Assembly (NCBI GenBank): GCA_037042915.1
Contig: CM073195.1
Span: forward strand, 434,001-498,000
Length of the DNA: 64,000 nt
From: Auricularia sp. M13
Taxonomy: Eukaryota > Basidiomycota > Agaricomycetes > Auriculariales > Auriculariaceae
Direction: 5' to 3'
The position numbers and the translations under genes are program-made. A model generated the notes under the pieces. It was not told where the DNA came from. It did no database searches and saw only the letters and a program-made list of their open reading frames with translations. Below are positions 54,111-64,000 of this stretch, piece after piece; positions within the stretch are counted from its first letter, which is position 1; each line of letters starts with the position of its first letter.

Positions 54111-54777
54111 AAGAGACCGTGTACGCTCGATGGCATCGGCGAAGAACGAGAGCCAGGCGGCATGAGCACATATCAGGCGGACGAAAGAGGCAGAGCAAAA
54201 GTTGATTGTTGGCACCGCCGAGGCCCTTAGTCCAAGGCACGCTGCGGAAAATATCCAGCATGGATTCGGGAGAGTGGTTGGGGCTGCGGCGACCCGAGAT
54301 ACAGACAGGGAACAGCAGAATCCATAGGGGCAACAGATTGTACTGACGTTGTGGACGTAGGAGAGAAATGCGAGAGCGCGACCGGTATAGGCATGGAAAA
54401 AAAAAGGAAAAGACGGCAGTGTTCGCCGAGCGAGAGCAGGAAGAAGATAATACATCCGGACTCCGACGCTCTTGCTTCCTGCCGCGCGACTTGTGACCAC
54501 CGGAGGAGCCGCTGCGCAGCTGTAAGATGGTCTGTGCGTTGCTGCATCCGCGGAATGCGCACCTGAAGAGTCCACAGACGTCCTGCAATGGCGCCGTGAT
54601 ACGGGCGAGGTCTCTGGGCCGCTACAATCGCAGCCAGCGGCCACAGGCCACAGGCCACCGGCGCGCTCCAAGGGCCATTCGCAAGCGCGGCGCAGACGGC
54701 AGCTCAATTCCGTCGTCGCTGCCGAGCTCGACGGCCAGCAGCTCCCTCGCACAGCGCTCACGGCTCGCTCGGTCATC

Positions 54778-55480
54778 GTAAGTTCTCCCAAGAACGAGCT
54801 GGTCGCTGCTCACACCTTGCAGCAGTAATTAGCAGTCACTCTATTTGCTATCGACCAGCTACTGTTTCGTCATGCTCTAAAATCCGCCCGGTCGTCGTAA
54901 GTGCTTGATAGACTGCTGTGGCCTCTGCTCACGCCGTTCAGTAGCCCAGCGTCGCCCCCGTACCAGCCCTCCGCCAGCCTACGCTCCAGCGGCGTTCGTG
55001 GATGCTGTAAGTGTTCTATAGACCGCTCTGACCGCTGCTCACGCCGTCCTGCAGCACTCTATGGTTGCTGTACTCGCCGTCGGCCAGCTGCTCCCTCGCC
55101 GAGCGCTCACGGCTCGCTCGGTCATCGTAAGTTCTCCCAAGAACGAGCTGGTCGCTGCTCACACCTTGCAGCAGTAATTAGCAGTTACTCCATTTGTTAT
55201 CGGCCAGCTACTGTTTCTGCATGCTCTAAAATCCGCCCGGTCGTCGTAAGTGCTTGATAGACTGCTGTGGCCTCTGCTCACGCCGTTCAGTAGCCCAACG
55301 TCGCCCCCATACCAGCCCTCCGCCAGCCTACGCTCCAGCGGCGTTCATGGATGCTGTAAGTGCTCTATAGACCGCTCTGACCGCTGCTCACGCCGTCGAG
55401 CAGTCTTGTATCGTCGCCGTGCCTACCGTCGCCCGGCACATCCCTTCCAGAGCCTTCACGGCTCTCGCGGTCGTTGTAAG
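54778..55480 (+). repeat. Array of exon/intron-like modules (right)
   Basis: Candidate introns are 54778-54822, 54897-54941, 55007-55054, 55127-55171, 55246-55290 and 55356-55403 (45 or 48 nt; GTAAGT start, CTGCTCAC word, CAG end). The blocks between are 74, 65, 72, 74, 65 and 72 nt, so three blocks plus three introns make a 349-bp higher-order unit. The 72-nt blocks read VAVLAVGQLLPRRALTARSV and CIVAVPTVARHIPSRAFTAL. The only stop-free frame of the 74-nt block runs into a TAG at the start of the 65-nt block, so one long spliced ORF is not supported. Confidence 0.7.
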
Positions 55481-56639
55481 TACTGAACAGACCGCTGAGG
55501 CCGTGTCGGTCGCGCGCCACTGGGTGGGCTTTACGGTTCAACGTTCAAAGGGAGCGAAAGTGCGTCGGCGCCGATAAATTGTGTCACTGCGCGTCGACAG
55601 GCTATCGTTGGGCGGCGTCTGTCTGATCGTCGAGAGCGCAACGTCATGGAGGGCGTGGCTACTGCAACTCGTCCTCACTGGGTGCGCGGAAATCGTCGAA
55701 GCAGCCTGCCGCATGGCGTATCACAAGGGCCACAGGGCGTTGTGGTTCCTAGCCAGCATACAAGGACGGGTACGGAGACGACGGCGATGATGGTGCTGCA
55801 CACGGCGCCCGTGATACACGGGATGAAGTAGCGCCATCCACGGCAAGACGAGGATATCTGGGCCGGCGCAGGCTGGGCAGATACACTGCGAGCAGTGGCA
55901 CTGATAGCGTGCATGCCGCCAGCGCTTCCTGGAGCAGACGTTAGATCAAATCTTGAGTACAAGGATGAGGCGGGCGTACAAATGAAGGGAAACTCGATGC
56001 GGCAGCAGGTCCCTGACCAAACACTCAGGCACGTTGCAATATATCGTCGTCGAGCACTGATGCAATCGAGGGAGCAAGTGTGGACGCGTTCCAGCCCGCC
56101 CAAGAAGATCTGCACGCCGCCGAGCCGTTTCGCGGCGTTGCCGCTCGCACACACCGTCGCGTGGGCATCCTCTATGCGCGCGAAGTGTGCGACGCCAGAA
56201 ACATTCCTCGGGCCTCTGAGTGCTTCTAGCGCGCGGGCTTGAGCGACAACACGGGCGTGTCCAGCGCGGCCGGCGTCGCGATGTCCGCGTGCGCGTCGAG
56301 CGCGTATTTCGGCCGCACGGTCGTGTCGAGCGGCCCGAGGCCGTCTGCCTACTGGTATTGCAGCTTCTCCTCGGTGAGCCGCATAGCGCGCTCGCGCAGT
56401 GCCCGTCGATTCTCCTCCTCTTGACGCGTTCGATCTCGTGCTCACGCCGAGCTCGCGGCGCCAGTGGATGGGCAATCGTGCTCAAAGTCGCGTCCGAGGG
56501 TTCGAGGGTTGAAGCAGGCCACCGCTCGCCGCTTTATTCAAGCGCCATGCTCGCCGACAACAAGAGGAACAGTAAGCACAAGTACTATTACCGCCTCTCT
56601 CCCGCCGTGACACCGCGGGGGAGCTTACCGCGGACCATC

Positions 56640-56872
56640 CGTGACATGTGATGCAGACTGACCGGGCGGGTTCGCGGGCATGCCGCACGCGTTCTGCCAG
56701 TTCTGCCACGTCAAGCTTGTCGACATGCCCGTGATGGGCTCAGTCTACTCGGGTAATGACAAGCCGTACCCACGCGGCGAGATTTACATTCAAGTCCGAC
56801 GTGTGCATCTCTGAGGAATACAAGGACCCTGAGAACACGCGCAAGCTCATCGAGGACGACGGCTGGCTGCAC
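56640..56872 (+). pseudogene. Acyl-CoA synthetase fragment, right-arm copy
   Basis: This is the partner of the fragment at 15230-15985. It has the same CHVKLVDMPVMGS and DKPYPRGEI text, the same frame break after PRGEI, and ends at GWLHT where the inverted repeat ends. The shared break shows that the gene was already dead when the arm was duplicated. Confidence 0.65.
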
Positions 56873-57089
56873 ACCGTTCGCGCTTCACACAGACTTCCGC
56901 AATTACTGCTGCTGCTGCACCCTCCTCTGTCCCGGCGCTATGTGCTCCGCGCATCCATTTAAGGCTATGGTCAATCGCCGCACGAGTCTGCTGCGGGCGG
57001 GTGCGTAGACCTCATGCATTCAAAGTTCGAGGGACCACACAGGTCCCATCACCGGCACCTGTACATGCGCACGCCCTCGCCTGCATTCG

Positions 57090-57907
57090 CGTGTTCGTTA
57101 TCACCTAGGGAAGAGTGCGGACGTGTACGATGGAGAAATGCATGGGCTGGAAATGGCAGCCGGGCCTGCTCTGAATTACGCAGCTGCACTGCCAATGAGG
57201 CAGGCTCACGTTTACTTCTTTGCTGACAACGACTCTGCAATTACCCAGGTATGCGAACAACGGCCGGCGGCGTGCCAGGCATTCTCAATCGGCTTCATGC
57301 GCCGTGTGGAGGAGTTCTTACTCCAGGACGACAGCCATAGGGTGACGGTGGCTTGGGTACCAGGCCACGAGGACATAGCGGGGCAGGAGGCGTCGGACCA
57401 GCTGGCAAAGGCGGGGACGAGGCGGGCGTCCTCCCTGCGCTTCAGCATGACGATTACGCGCGCCGCAGCAACACAGAGCGCTTGCTAGCGCGATGGCAGG
57501 AACGTTGGGCCGGCAACGCGCGCAACAACGCGTACGAGCCAGCGAACCGGATACCGCCGTCGCTGCGACCGACTCAACAACTGCGCAAATACGATAAGAA
57601 AACGTTCTCGGCGCTCGTACAATGCCGCACTGGGCACGCGCATACCGGAGAGTACTACCGGTCTATCCGAAAGCCGGAGCGCGGGTTTGCGTGTCCTTGC
57701 GGGGAGGCACTGCAGACCCGCGACCATATACTCATCGACTGCCCCGAATACGAGCGCTATCGCCGCATCCTGCGGGACGTCTCGCCTTCACTACAGGTCT
57801 CCGAACTTCTCGGGACCAAGGCGGGCATCCATGCCACAGCCGCGTTCCTTCGCCGAAGTGGTGCGTTTGGGCGGCCCACCACGGAGGTTGAAGGCGCCGC
57901 GAACTAA
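57090..57907 (+). mobile_element. LINE-type retrotransposon 3' fragment (RNase H)
   Basis: The first frame reads EMHGLEMAAGPALNYAAAL, YFFADNDSAITQV and VAWVPGHEDIAGQEASDQLA, an RNase H domain with Glu, Asp and final Asp residues but lacking its first strand and Asp. After a frameshift near 57430 the second frame continues with a tail and a CPCG...H...C finger (CPCGEALQTRDHILIDCPEY), typical of the C-terminus of Tad-like non-LTR retrotransposons of fungi. The reverse transcriptase part is missing here. Confidence 0.8.
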
Positions 57908-58838
57908 CGCGCACACAACCCGACGCCGAACCGTCTGCCGTCCTCGTGCCCCCACCCACCCGCCGTCCCCTAGGAACCCGTCCTCGGAGAGATGGACGGA
58001 CTCTATGCTATGGTCTCCCGATTTATGGACTTTTCTATGCTCTCTTTCCTTCATGCTCTATTCCCAAGGCCCAACTCTCTGCTCACATCGCAGCCTCACG
58101 CCTGTAGCGCCCTGAAGCTCTGCATGTACTTTGTCTGATCGGTGCTCTGTCCTCATTTTGCCCACACTTTCGTCCTGGTCCTCGTTTCCCGAGCTCGCCG
58201 CGTCTTGACACTGTAATTAGGTAGTCTGTAGCGGGGTAATCCACTGAATCAACAACAGCGTGTTCGTTATCAGCTCCAGCCTGTGTGTGTGCCCGTGCCT
58301 GCTCAAATACGATGTTTATCGCCCCAATTCAGTTCTCTTCAGTCTAATCGTCCCGCTTCCCCACACATCTTCAGCGCTTCAGCACTTGCTAAGCAGTGGC
58401 CGGTGATCCCATCGAGTTTGGCTATTGCGATTCACGACAGATGCGCGCGCGTTATGCTCCCCGTGGGATTGGGGACAGGTTGACGACTGCCACTGTTTCC
58501 TTTTTCATGACGCACGCTGCATTTCGAGGCCTTGAAGCCTCTTTGCATGCTCCTTGGCCTTCTCCACACTCCGCTATCCTAGGCTCTTTCGTACTTGGCT
58601 TTCCCGCGTCGGACTAATGGCCAGTATGAACAATTTGCCGGTTTTTGCTCATGATGCCTTCTGCAAATGCACACAATCGACTGGCCTGTCAACCCTCTAC
58701 ACTTTTTATCAACTTGAGACGTGATCTTAATGCTTTCCAACTCTTGAATGAACCTTTCTCATGAAAGCTCCCTTCTAAACATTCAGGAAAGTAGTAAGGA
58801 TAGCTGATGCTCTCGATCATTTCCGCACTGTCTTGCAA
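57908..58838. other. Stretch without a supported gene
   Basis: I see no convincing ORF. Part of it may be decayed pol sequence of the adjoining copia fragment, but I cannot align it by eye. Confidence 0.3.
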
Positions 58839-59200
58839 CTACTTATGGGCCGTCTGAGTCGGCGCCGCCGTCCGCATATTCATGATCAGTCTGCGAGGTG
58901 TTCGCAGCATCGGCGACATCATCTCGGTAATCGGGCGTGCATCGATTGTCTTGAAGTTCTCGAACCTCGCGCGGACCGGAGACATATGGCGAGACGCGCC
59001 CGAGTCCATGACCTCAGCGCCACGGGGGGCCCGGGGCGTCGTGCTCGCGCCCAGCGCAACATCGCCAGTCGTCCGAGTCATCCCACGCGCTGAGATGCTC
59101 GGGAAGATCGTCTAACCAGCTGCTTCGCACGTCATGCACATCGTCGGGATCCTCGCGATACGCGACGGCGAATGCGCACAGCGCAACGACCTTCTCATCA
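58839..59200 (-). mobile_element. Ty1/copia gag-pol fragment (protease)
   Basis: On the minus strand, EVMDSGASRHMSPVRARFEN and FKTIDARPI match the aspartic protease region of copia elements (DSGAS active site). Acidic text upstream (YREDPDDVHDV, LSAWDDSDDW) fits the gag-protease linker. No integrase or reverse transcriptase is recognisable around it. Confidence 0.65.
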
Positions 59201-59402
59201 CGCTCCCTCGCGAGCTACGCTTTCAGCTTGGACATCTTGGGCACGTCCGATGCGGCGGGCTAGTCGTGACTTCGATGGAGTCCTGCTATTCCTGCGGCTG
59301 GCGGTTGAGGTACGGCGGTAGGCCCGACGAAGCGCTGGCGAATGGCACGTCAATGACGGGCAGGTCGCAAGGACGATCAGGCCACGGAGTATCGGAACAG
59401 CG

Positions 59403-59880
59403 GATGCAACACGTGCAAAGTCCGCCCCCGCTTTTCTTCTTCCCACATCGATGCACCGTGCGCGCTGCACCGCGCGCTGCGCAACCATGCCTCGCCCGCA
59501 ACCATGCCTCGCCCCTGCCCATTCCCCCACCAACGCGGCCTGGGCTGCCGTGCGTCGTGCCGCGGGCATGCTCGCTACTGGCGACCTGTGACCGGCGCCG
59601 TGGCTGCGTAGCGAGTACGTCGAGCCCAGGAGCGCCGTCTTGTCGACGCCGGCCACGCACCTGCGGCGCGCGCGCTGCGGGAGCTTCATGACTTTCCTCG
59701 CCGTGACACGCCGGCGTGCTGGATGACCCCGCCACCCTTCCCCCTCCTCCCCACCTTGATTTTTAACTATTCGCCCGCCCCTTAATTGTTCTCTACTCGC
59801 GATGCCGTCCATATGCTATGTTGATATGTATATATGTAATTTCGCCTTTTATGCTCGCTATCCACTTAATACACGCGCTG
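59403..59880 (+). repeat. Dispersed repeat, copy 2
   Basis: It starts with CAACACGTGCAAAGTCCGCC and ends near TATGTAATTTCGCCTTTTAT, like copy 1, but contains about 170 bp that copy 1 lacks. It forms an inverted pair with copy 3 around a 370-bp centre. Confidence 0.7.
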
Positions 59881-60039
59881 CACAGCGTCACCGTCGTTCT
59901 ATTGGGCGCACAGTAAGCAGTGATGTACTATCAGGAATTTGAGCACTGTGCATAAGACCACGCGGTGATAAGAGCAAGCACCGACCTCCTGGTGCTGGGG
60001 ACTATTCTTGACTATTCTTGGCGCGGGCGGCCGACCGGA

Positions 60040-60200
60040 CCGACCGCCCGTCATTTCTGGGCGACTCGGTCGACCGCCGGCGATTCGCTGCAGGGCATAC
60101 CCGGCGGCCGGGACCCGGCGACTCGCTGCAGGGAATGCCCGGCGACTCGGCCGGCCGCCGGCGATTCGCTGCGGCTCAACTCCGGCGACTCGCTGATGCC
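60040..60200. repeat. Minisatellite GGCGATTCGCTGC
   Basis: About six copies of GGCGAYTCGCTGCAGGG-like units alternate with GGCCGCCGGCG words. A related cluster (GGCGACTCGCTG) lies at 60780-60900 on the far side of copy 3. Confidence 0.65.
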
Positions 60201-60249
60201 AGCTATGTTCATACTTGACAGACTTCTTCGTCTTATGTATGCTTAAATT

Positions 60250-60770
60250 CCCGCGTGAATTAGATGGATAGAGCACATAAAAGGTGAAATTACATATTAG
60301 TATATCAACATGACATACGGACGGCCTCGTGAATATAGGAAAATCAAGGACGCACATAGGGGACAGTGAAGGTGGAGGGGCGGGAAGGGCGGCGGGGTCA
60401 TCCAGCACGCCAGCCGGCGTGCAACGGCGAGCAAAGTCGTGCAGTCCCCGCAGCGCGCACGCCGCAGCTGCATGGCCGGCGTCGACAAGACGGCGCTCTT
60501 GGGCTCGACGTACTCGTGACGCAGCTGCGGCACCGGCCACAGGTCGCCAGCGGCGAGCATGCCCGCAGCACGACGCACGGCAGCCCGGCGGTCCCACCGA
60601 GCGTAGCGCTGACGCAGCGATGCCGCCCTTGAGCGCGGCAGCGCAGGCAGCGCGCTTTGGTGGGTGATGAGCGGGGGAGACGAACGGTGCGCAGTGCGCG
60701 CTGCAGCGCGCACGGTCCGTCGACGTGGGAGGAAGAAAAGCGGAGGCGGACTTTGCGTGTGTTGCATGAT
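60250..60770 (-). repeat. Dispersed repeat, copy 3 (inverted)
   Basis: This is the reverse-complement counterpart of copies 1 and 2, nearest to copy 2 in its internal segment. It includes the AAAAGGTGAAATTACATATT end and the GGAGGCGGACTTTGC end. Confidence 0.7.
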
Positions 60771-60779
60771 GAACATTCT

Positions 60780-60900
60780 CGAGCGACTCGCTGCGGGCCC
60801 AGCGCGAGTCGCCCAGCGCGATTCCGCTCGGCGACTCGCGCGCAAGTCCGGCGACTCTCTGCAAATCGGCGACTCGCTACAAAGCAAGTCCGGTGGCCGC
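60780..60900. repeat. Minisatellite GGCGACTCGCTG, second cluster
   Basis: Five or six short copies of GCGACTCGCTGC-like units occur just outside copy 3, matching the cluster at 60040-60200. Confidence 0.55.
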
Positions 60901-61379
60901 CAGAGCCTACGAGTAGTGTTGTGCGCTGTTGTGCGCGGCCGGCGCGGCGCGGGCGAGCGGCGGAAGGATGAAGACAAAGGGGAGATGAAGACAAAGGGGA
61001 GACGAGGCTTGCGGGTCAGCCTTGATTATTGATTCACTTGAATCATCCTGACGCACTTTGATTCAAGCTCATCAAATTTGATTCACTGATCACGGAAATC
61101 CTCCTGAGAAAGAGGGGGAAATAGTTAGAAAACATAGCATTTTCAAAGCTTTTTCGTGCGGCGAAAAGCGGTCGAAAAATTCTCGGAAAAATCTTACATT
61201 CAATGCTTTCTCAGGCCGTCTTTGTCTCCTTTTCCGCCCTTGAGATGGCAACTGAAAAAGGCAGGAATAATTGGACTTTTCTCGGCTTATTTTCCCTCTG
61301 AAGATTTCTCTTTTTGATGTGGGTTTCAAAGCCTTTCCAGCCAACGAAAATGTCATGAAAAGGACATATTGCAGGCTGT
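60901..61379. other. Stretch without a supported gene
   Basis: It contains TGATTCA-rich text near 61030-61090 and a purine-rich minus-strand frame, but nothing I can identify. Confidence 0.3.
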
Positions 61380-61835
61380 GTGAGCATCAGTGTAGGCCAT
61401 AGCCAAGTCATCATTGGCAGCAATGTCAGCAAAGGAGCCATCCTTGCGACGCCAGGTGTGGTGCATAAGCTCACACTTGTCCAGGTCAGGCTGAAGACCA
61501 GCCAGGTTGAACCACTCCCGAATAATGCAGAAGCAGAAGCGCAGCTCAGCAGTGTTCAGCTCCAGGCTGTCAGAGTGCACAGTGCATCTCCCATCATCCA
61601 CATAGAGGAAGAGCGTGGGTGCCACAAATGTGGGATTGAGCTGGCGCATCTCTGCCTCGCGGGCAGCTCGCCTCTGCTGCATGAACTCAATGAGCCCAGT
61701 AGAGTAGAAGGCAGAGAGGATGCCAGAGACTGGAGAGCCCTGAGGCACTCCATTCTCAACTGGCTTACAGCTGCTGACTCTACCATCCAGGCAGATGGAT
61801 GCCTCTCTGTCCTGCAAGAAGGATGCAACCCACTG
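61380..61835 (-). mobile_element. Non-LTR reverse transcriptase fragment
   Basis: The minus-strand frame reads WVASFLQDREASICLDG, ENGVPQGSPVSGILSAFYST, LFLYVDDGRCTVHS with the YVDD active site, and REWFNLAGLQPDLDKCELMH. These are the palm motifs of a LINE-type reverse transcriptase. It is truncated at its N-terminal side, where the gypsy fragment begins on the other strand near 61840, so that element or a rearrangement broke it. Confidence 0.8.
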
Positions 61836-61849
61836 CACCCCGCTGTGGT

Positions 61850-62976
61850 ATGCCGAACCCGTCGCCGAGCTTGGCCCGCTACCTCGCCGAGGACTTCGCC
61901 TCACTCGCCGACGCTTTGGAATTTGTGGCTGACGACGAAGAAGAGTATGTTCGGGCTTTTGAGTCCATCTCAACTCGCCTTGAGCAGGCCGCCAAGCCCA
62001 CCGTCGTGGCCGACATCCCCGAACACTACCACAAGTACGCCAACGTGTTCGAAAAGAAGGAATTCGACAAGCTACCCCCCCATCGTCGGTGGGACCACGA
62101 GATTAACCTCCGACCTGGATGGGAGAACGACCGCAAGCTCCGTGGAAAGGTTTATGCCTTGTCGCCCAAGGAGACACAGGCGATGAACGAGTTCTTGGAC
62201 GAGAACCTCGCAACGGGCCGTATTCGTCCTTCCAACTCGCCCATTGCGTCGCCGCTTTTCTTCGTCGGCAAGAAGGACGGAGGACTCCGACCGACTATGG
62301 ATTACAGGAGGCTCAACGACCACACCGTGCGGGATTCCTACCCCCTCCCCCTGGTCGCCGACGTTATGACCAAGATTAAGGACGCTCGTTATTTCTCCAA
62401 GTTCGACGTCCGATGGGGGTACAACAACGTCCGAATCCGACCCGGAGACGAATTCAAGGCGGCGTTCATCATGAGCCGAGGCCTGTTCGAACCCACCGTC
62501 ATGTTCTTCGGCATGACCAACAGCCCGGCCACCTTCCAACGCATGGTGGACGACATATTTGGCGACCTCATTCGGCGGATCGTCCTTATCGTCTACATGG
62601 ACGACCTCTTAGTTTTCACCCGCACTTTGGAGGACCATCGGACCGCGGTTCGGGCCGTACTGGAACTGTGTCGGCAGACGGGCCTATACCTCAAACTGGA
62701 GAAATGCGAGTTCGAGCAGGCCCAAGTCAAGTTCCTCAGCCTGGTTATAGGAAACGGGCAGGTATCCATGGACCCCGTCAAGGTGGAGACTATACGCCGC
62801 TGGAACCCCCCGCGCAACCTGCGGGAGGTTCGGTCGTTCATGCAGTTTTGCAACTTCTACCGGAACTTCATCCCCCACTTCGCGCACATCACGAAACCCT
62901 TCAACCGTCTAACGGAGAAGGGGGTCGTATTTGAATGGGGCCCGGAGCAGCAACAGGCGTTCAAAGACCTCCGAGT
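61850..62976 (+). mobile_element. Ty3/gypsy reverse transcriptase fragment
   Basis: A single plus-strand frame carries gypsy-type pol text: PTVVADIPEHYHKYANVF, HRRWDHEINL, SPIASPLFFVGKKDGGLRP, YRRLNDHTVRDSYPLP, FSKFDVRWGYNNVRI, the YMDD active site in IVLIVYMDDLLVF, and the connection start FYRNFIPHFAHI. It stops mid-motif at QQAFKDLRV where a GGGCTCGGGC-rich sequence begins. Gag, protease, RNase H and integrase are absent on either side, so this is an internal fragment. Confidence 0.85.
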
Positions 62977-63120
62977 AGGGATGTGCGGGCTCGGGCAGGG
63001 CTCGGTGCCCCGGGCTTGGGCTGGGCTTTGATGAGCTTGGGCTTGCCATACCTCGAGCCCAAGCCTCGAGCCCTTATAGGCCCAAGCCCGAGCAAGCCCG
63101 GGGCCTGAGCCCAGGGCTTT
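62977..63120. repeat. GGGCTTGGG-rich sequence, possible hAT-type end
   Basis: It starts TAGGGATGTGCGGGCTCGGGC and is filled with GGGCTTGGG, CCCAAGCCC and CTCGAG words in both orientations. Such ends are seen in fungal hAT-like elements. It directly truncates the gypsy frame, so it is probably an insertion; the other end was not found. Confidence 0.4.
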
Positions 63121-63462
63121 TGATTTGCTGTGACGCTTGTCACATCATGTGACTGTTACTTTTGCGCGGGCGTCCGTGCAAAAAGATCTTCGGACATTTT
63201 CAGGACACCGAGGCTAGGACCAGACTCGCTTGCTCTTGTAAATAGTCTTGTTGCCCTCTGCTTTGCTTGGTATGACAACATTGATAATATTTTTGTGATT
63301 ATTCATGTCTTGGTGTATGGGGTTTGCCCCGATGGATCACCTGCAGCTCATGGCTGCATTGTCCATTGTGTGAGGCGTGCGAAGCCAGGTTGGAGCCCAA
63401 CCGAAGAGACCAACCGGAAGCGAGAACCCACACAAGACAAGACAAAACAATGTATTTGTATC
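63121..63462. other. Stretch without a supported gene
   Basis: A short plus-strand frame near 63240-63340 is hydrophobic (YDNIDNIFVIIHVLVYG) but has no recognisable family. Confidence 0.3.
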
Positions 63463-64000
63463 TCAAGAACCAGACCAAGCAACGTCGCTAAGGTCTACAT
63501 GCGAGGCGATGATGGAATCTATGTCACGCCAATATCGAAGGAAAGAGTCTGACTTCCACCTTCCGGTGACCTTGACAACTTCGGTGTCGACTCCCGAGCG
63601 TAGGAGGGCCGTGGTACCACCAATGCGAAAACAGTGGCCAGAGATGCGTTGCATGCCCGCGACGGACCAAATCTCGTTCAAGCGCGAGAGAAACGCCCTC
63701 TTCGTGAGCGCAATAGGATCGCCGCCATTGACGCGATACGAGAATAGAGGGTCGTCAGGCCGGAGTGCGTTGTCGGCAAAGTGTTCTCGTAACGCCAATG
63801 ACGGATCGTTGAAGTGTTTGGGCAGATATGCCCATTCACCCGTGCGTGCAGTCTTCGTCCTGGGCAACCAGATGGCAGACGTCTCGCGGTGCGGTGGACC
63901 GCCCAAGTCTGCCCGCATCCTCACGTGTCGCACGCACGGCATGGAGTCGAAGTCGTATCTCCGCGTCGACGAGAGCACTTCTCCGAGGCGCAGTTGCCCC
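63463..64000 (-). mobile_element. Tyrosine recombinase C-terminal fragment (YR element)
   Basis: The frame is open to the window edge, and the true start lies outside. It shows the first catalytic Arg in QLRLGEVLSS, HCFRIGGTTALL (His-x-x-Arg), GRWKSDSF and RYWRDID with the likely nucleophile Tyr. The text resembles integrases of DIRS-like retrotransposons or Cryptons and differs from the recombinase at 45984-47501. The stop is at 63463-63465. Confidence 0.75.

Larger units (their letters stand above)
54362..56872 (-). repeat. Right arm of a long inverted repeat
   Basis: This is the inverted, nearly identical partner of 15768-18505, shorter by two deletions. The arms are about 35.9 kb apart. 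Identity is far higher than between the other repeat families in the window, so the duplication is young or maintained by gene conversion. Confidence 0.85.

Overview
The window looks like repeat-rich accessory DNA from a mushroom-forming basidiomycete (Agaricomycete). The evidence is GC-rich coding sequence cut by many 46-61 nt GT-AG introns, a Gti1/Pac2 (WOPR) regulator, KDZ-type transposase remnants with a TET/JBP-like dioxygenase, an Agaricomycete-style tyrosine recombinase with an SAP-like partner gene, and fragments of LINE, Ty1/copia, Ty3/gypsy and tyrosine-recombinase retroelements. Gene models were spliced by eye. Where intron phases agree across every exon I trust the model; elsewhere I say so.

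Region 1 (about 19-13324) reads as one candidate composite transposon. Its outward-facing, GGGAGT-rich ends are inverted copies of each other. Inside are a 553-aa low-complexity protein gene (-), a 5'-truncated KDZ transposase (-), a 330-aa Ala/Pro-rich basic protein gene (+), a five-exon TET/JBP-like 2OG-Fe(II) dioxygenase gene (-) and an intact five-exon gene for a 1229-aa protein of unknown function (+). Upstream of the two plus-strand genes lie clusters of perfect or near-perfect palindromes. Their arms differ from site to site, but the six-base centre is nearly always GCGTCA (or its complement TGACGC, or GCATCA). I know of no named element with this design.

Region 2 (13.3-24.5 kb) holds a small uncertain gene, an acyl-CoA synthetase pseudogene, the left arm of a 2.5-2.7 kb inverted repeat (its partner is at 54.4-56.9 kb) containing an array of short exon/intron-like modules, an intact WOPR regulator gene and two unrecognised multi-exon genes.

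Region 3 (about 24.6-34.8 kb) is a second candidate element with a different pair of inverted ends. It again carries a KDZ remnant (-) followed by a paralogue of the 1229-aa protein (+), here with four single-site frameshifts, and then a 940-aa gene (-) with about twenty degenerate repeats ahead of membrane helices. The recurrence of the large protein beside a KDZ remnant in two elements with unrelated ends is the main biological lead.

Region 4 (34.8-53.1 kb) has an intact 485-aa CxxC/coiled-coil gene, diverged module arrays, four 277-bp tandem repeats, a second, broken TET/JBP-like copy, an SNF2 helicase remnant, a convergent SAP-like gene plus complete tyrosine recombinase, and a small membrane-protein gene. 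Region 5 (53.5-64 kb) is the right arm of the inverted repeat followed by a nest of retroelement fragments and a three-copy dispersed repeat; a tyrosine recombinase fragment runs off the right edge.
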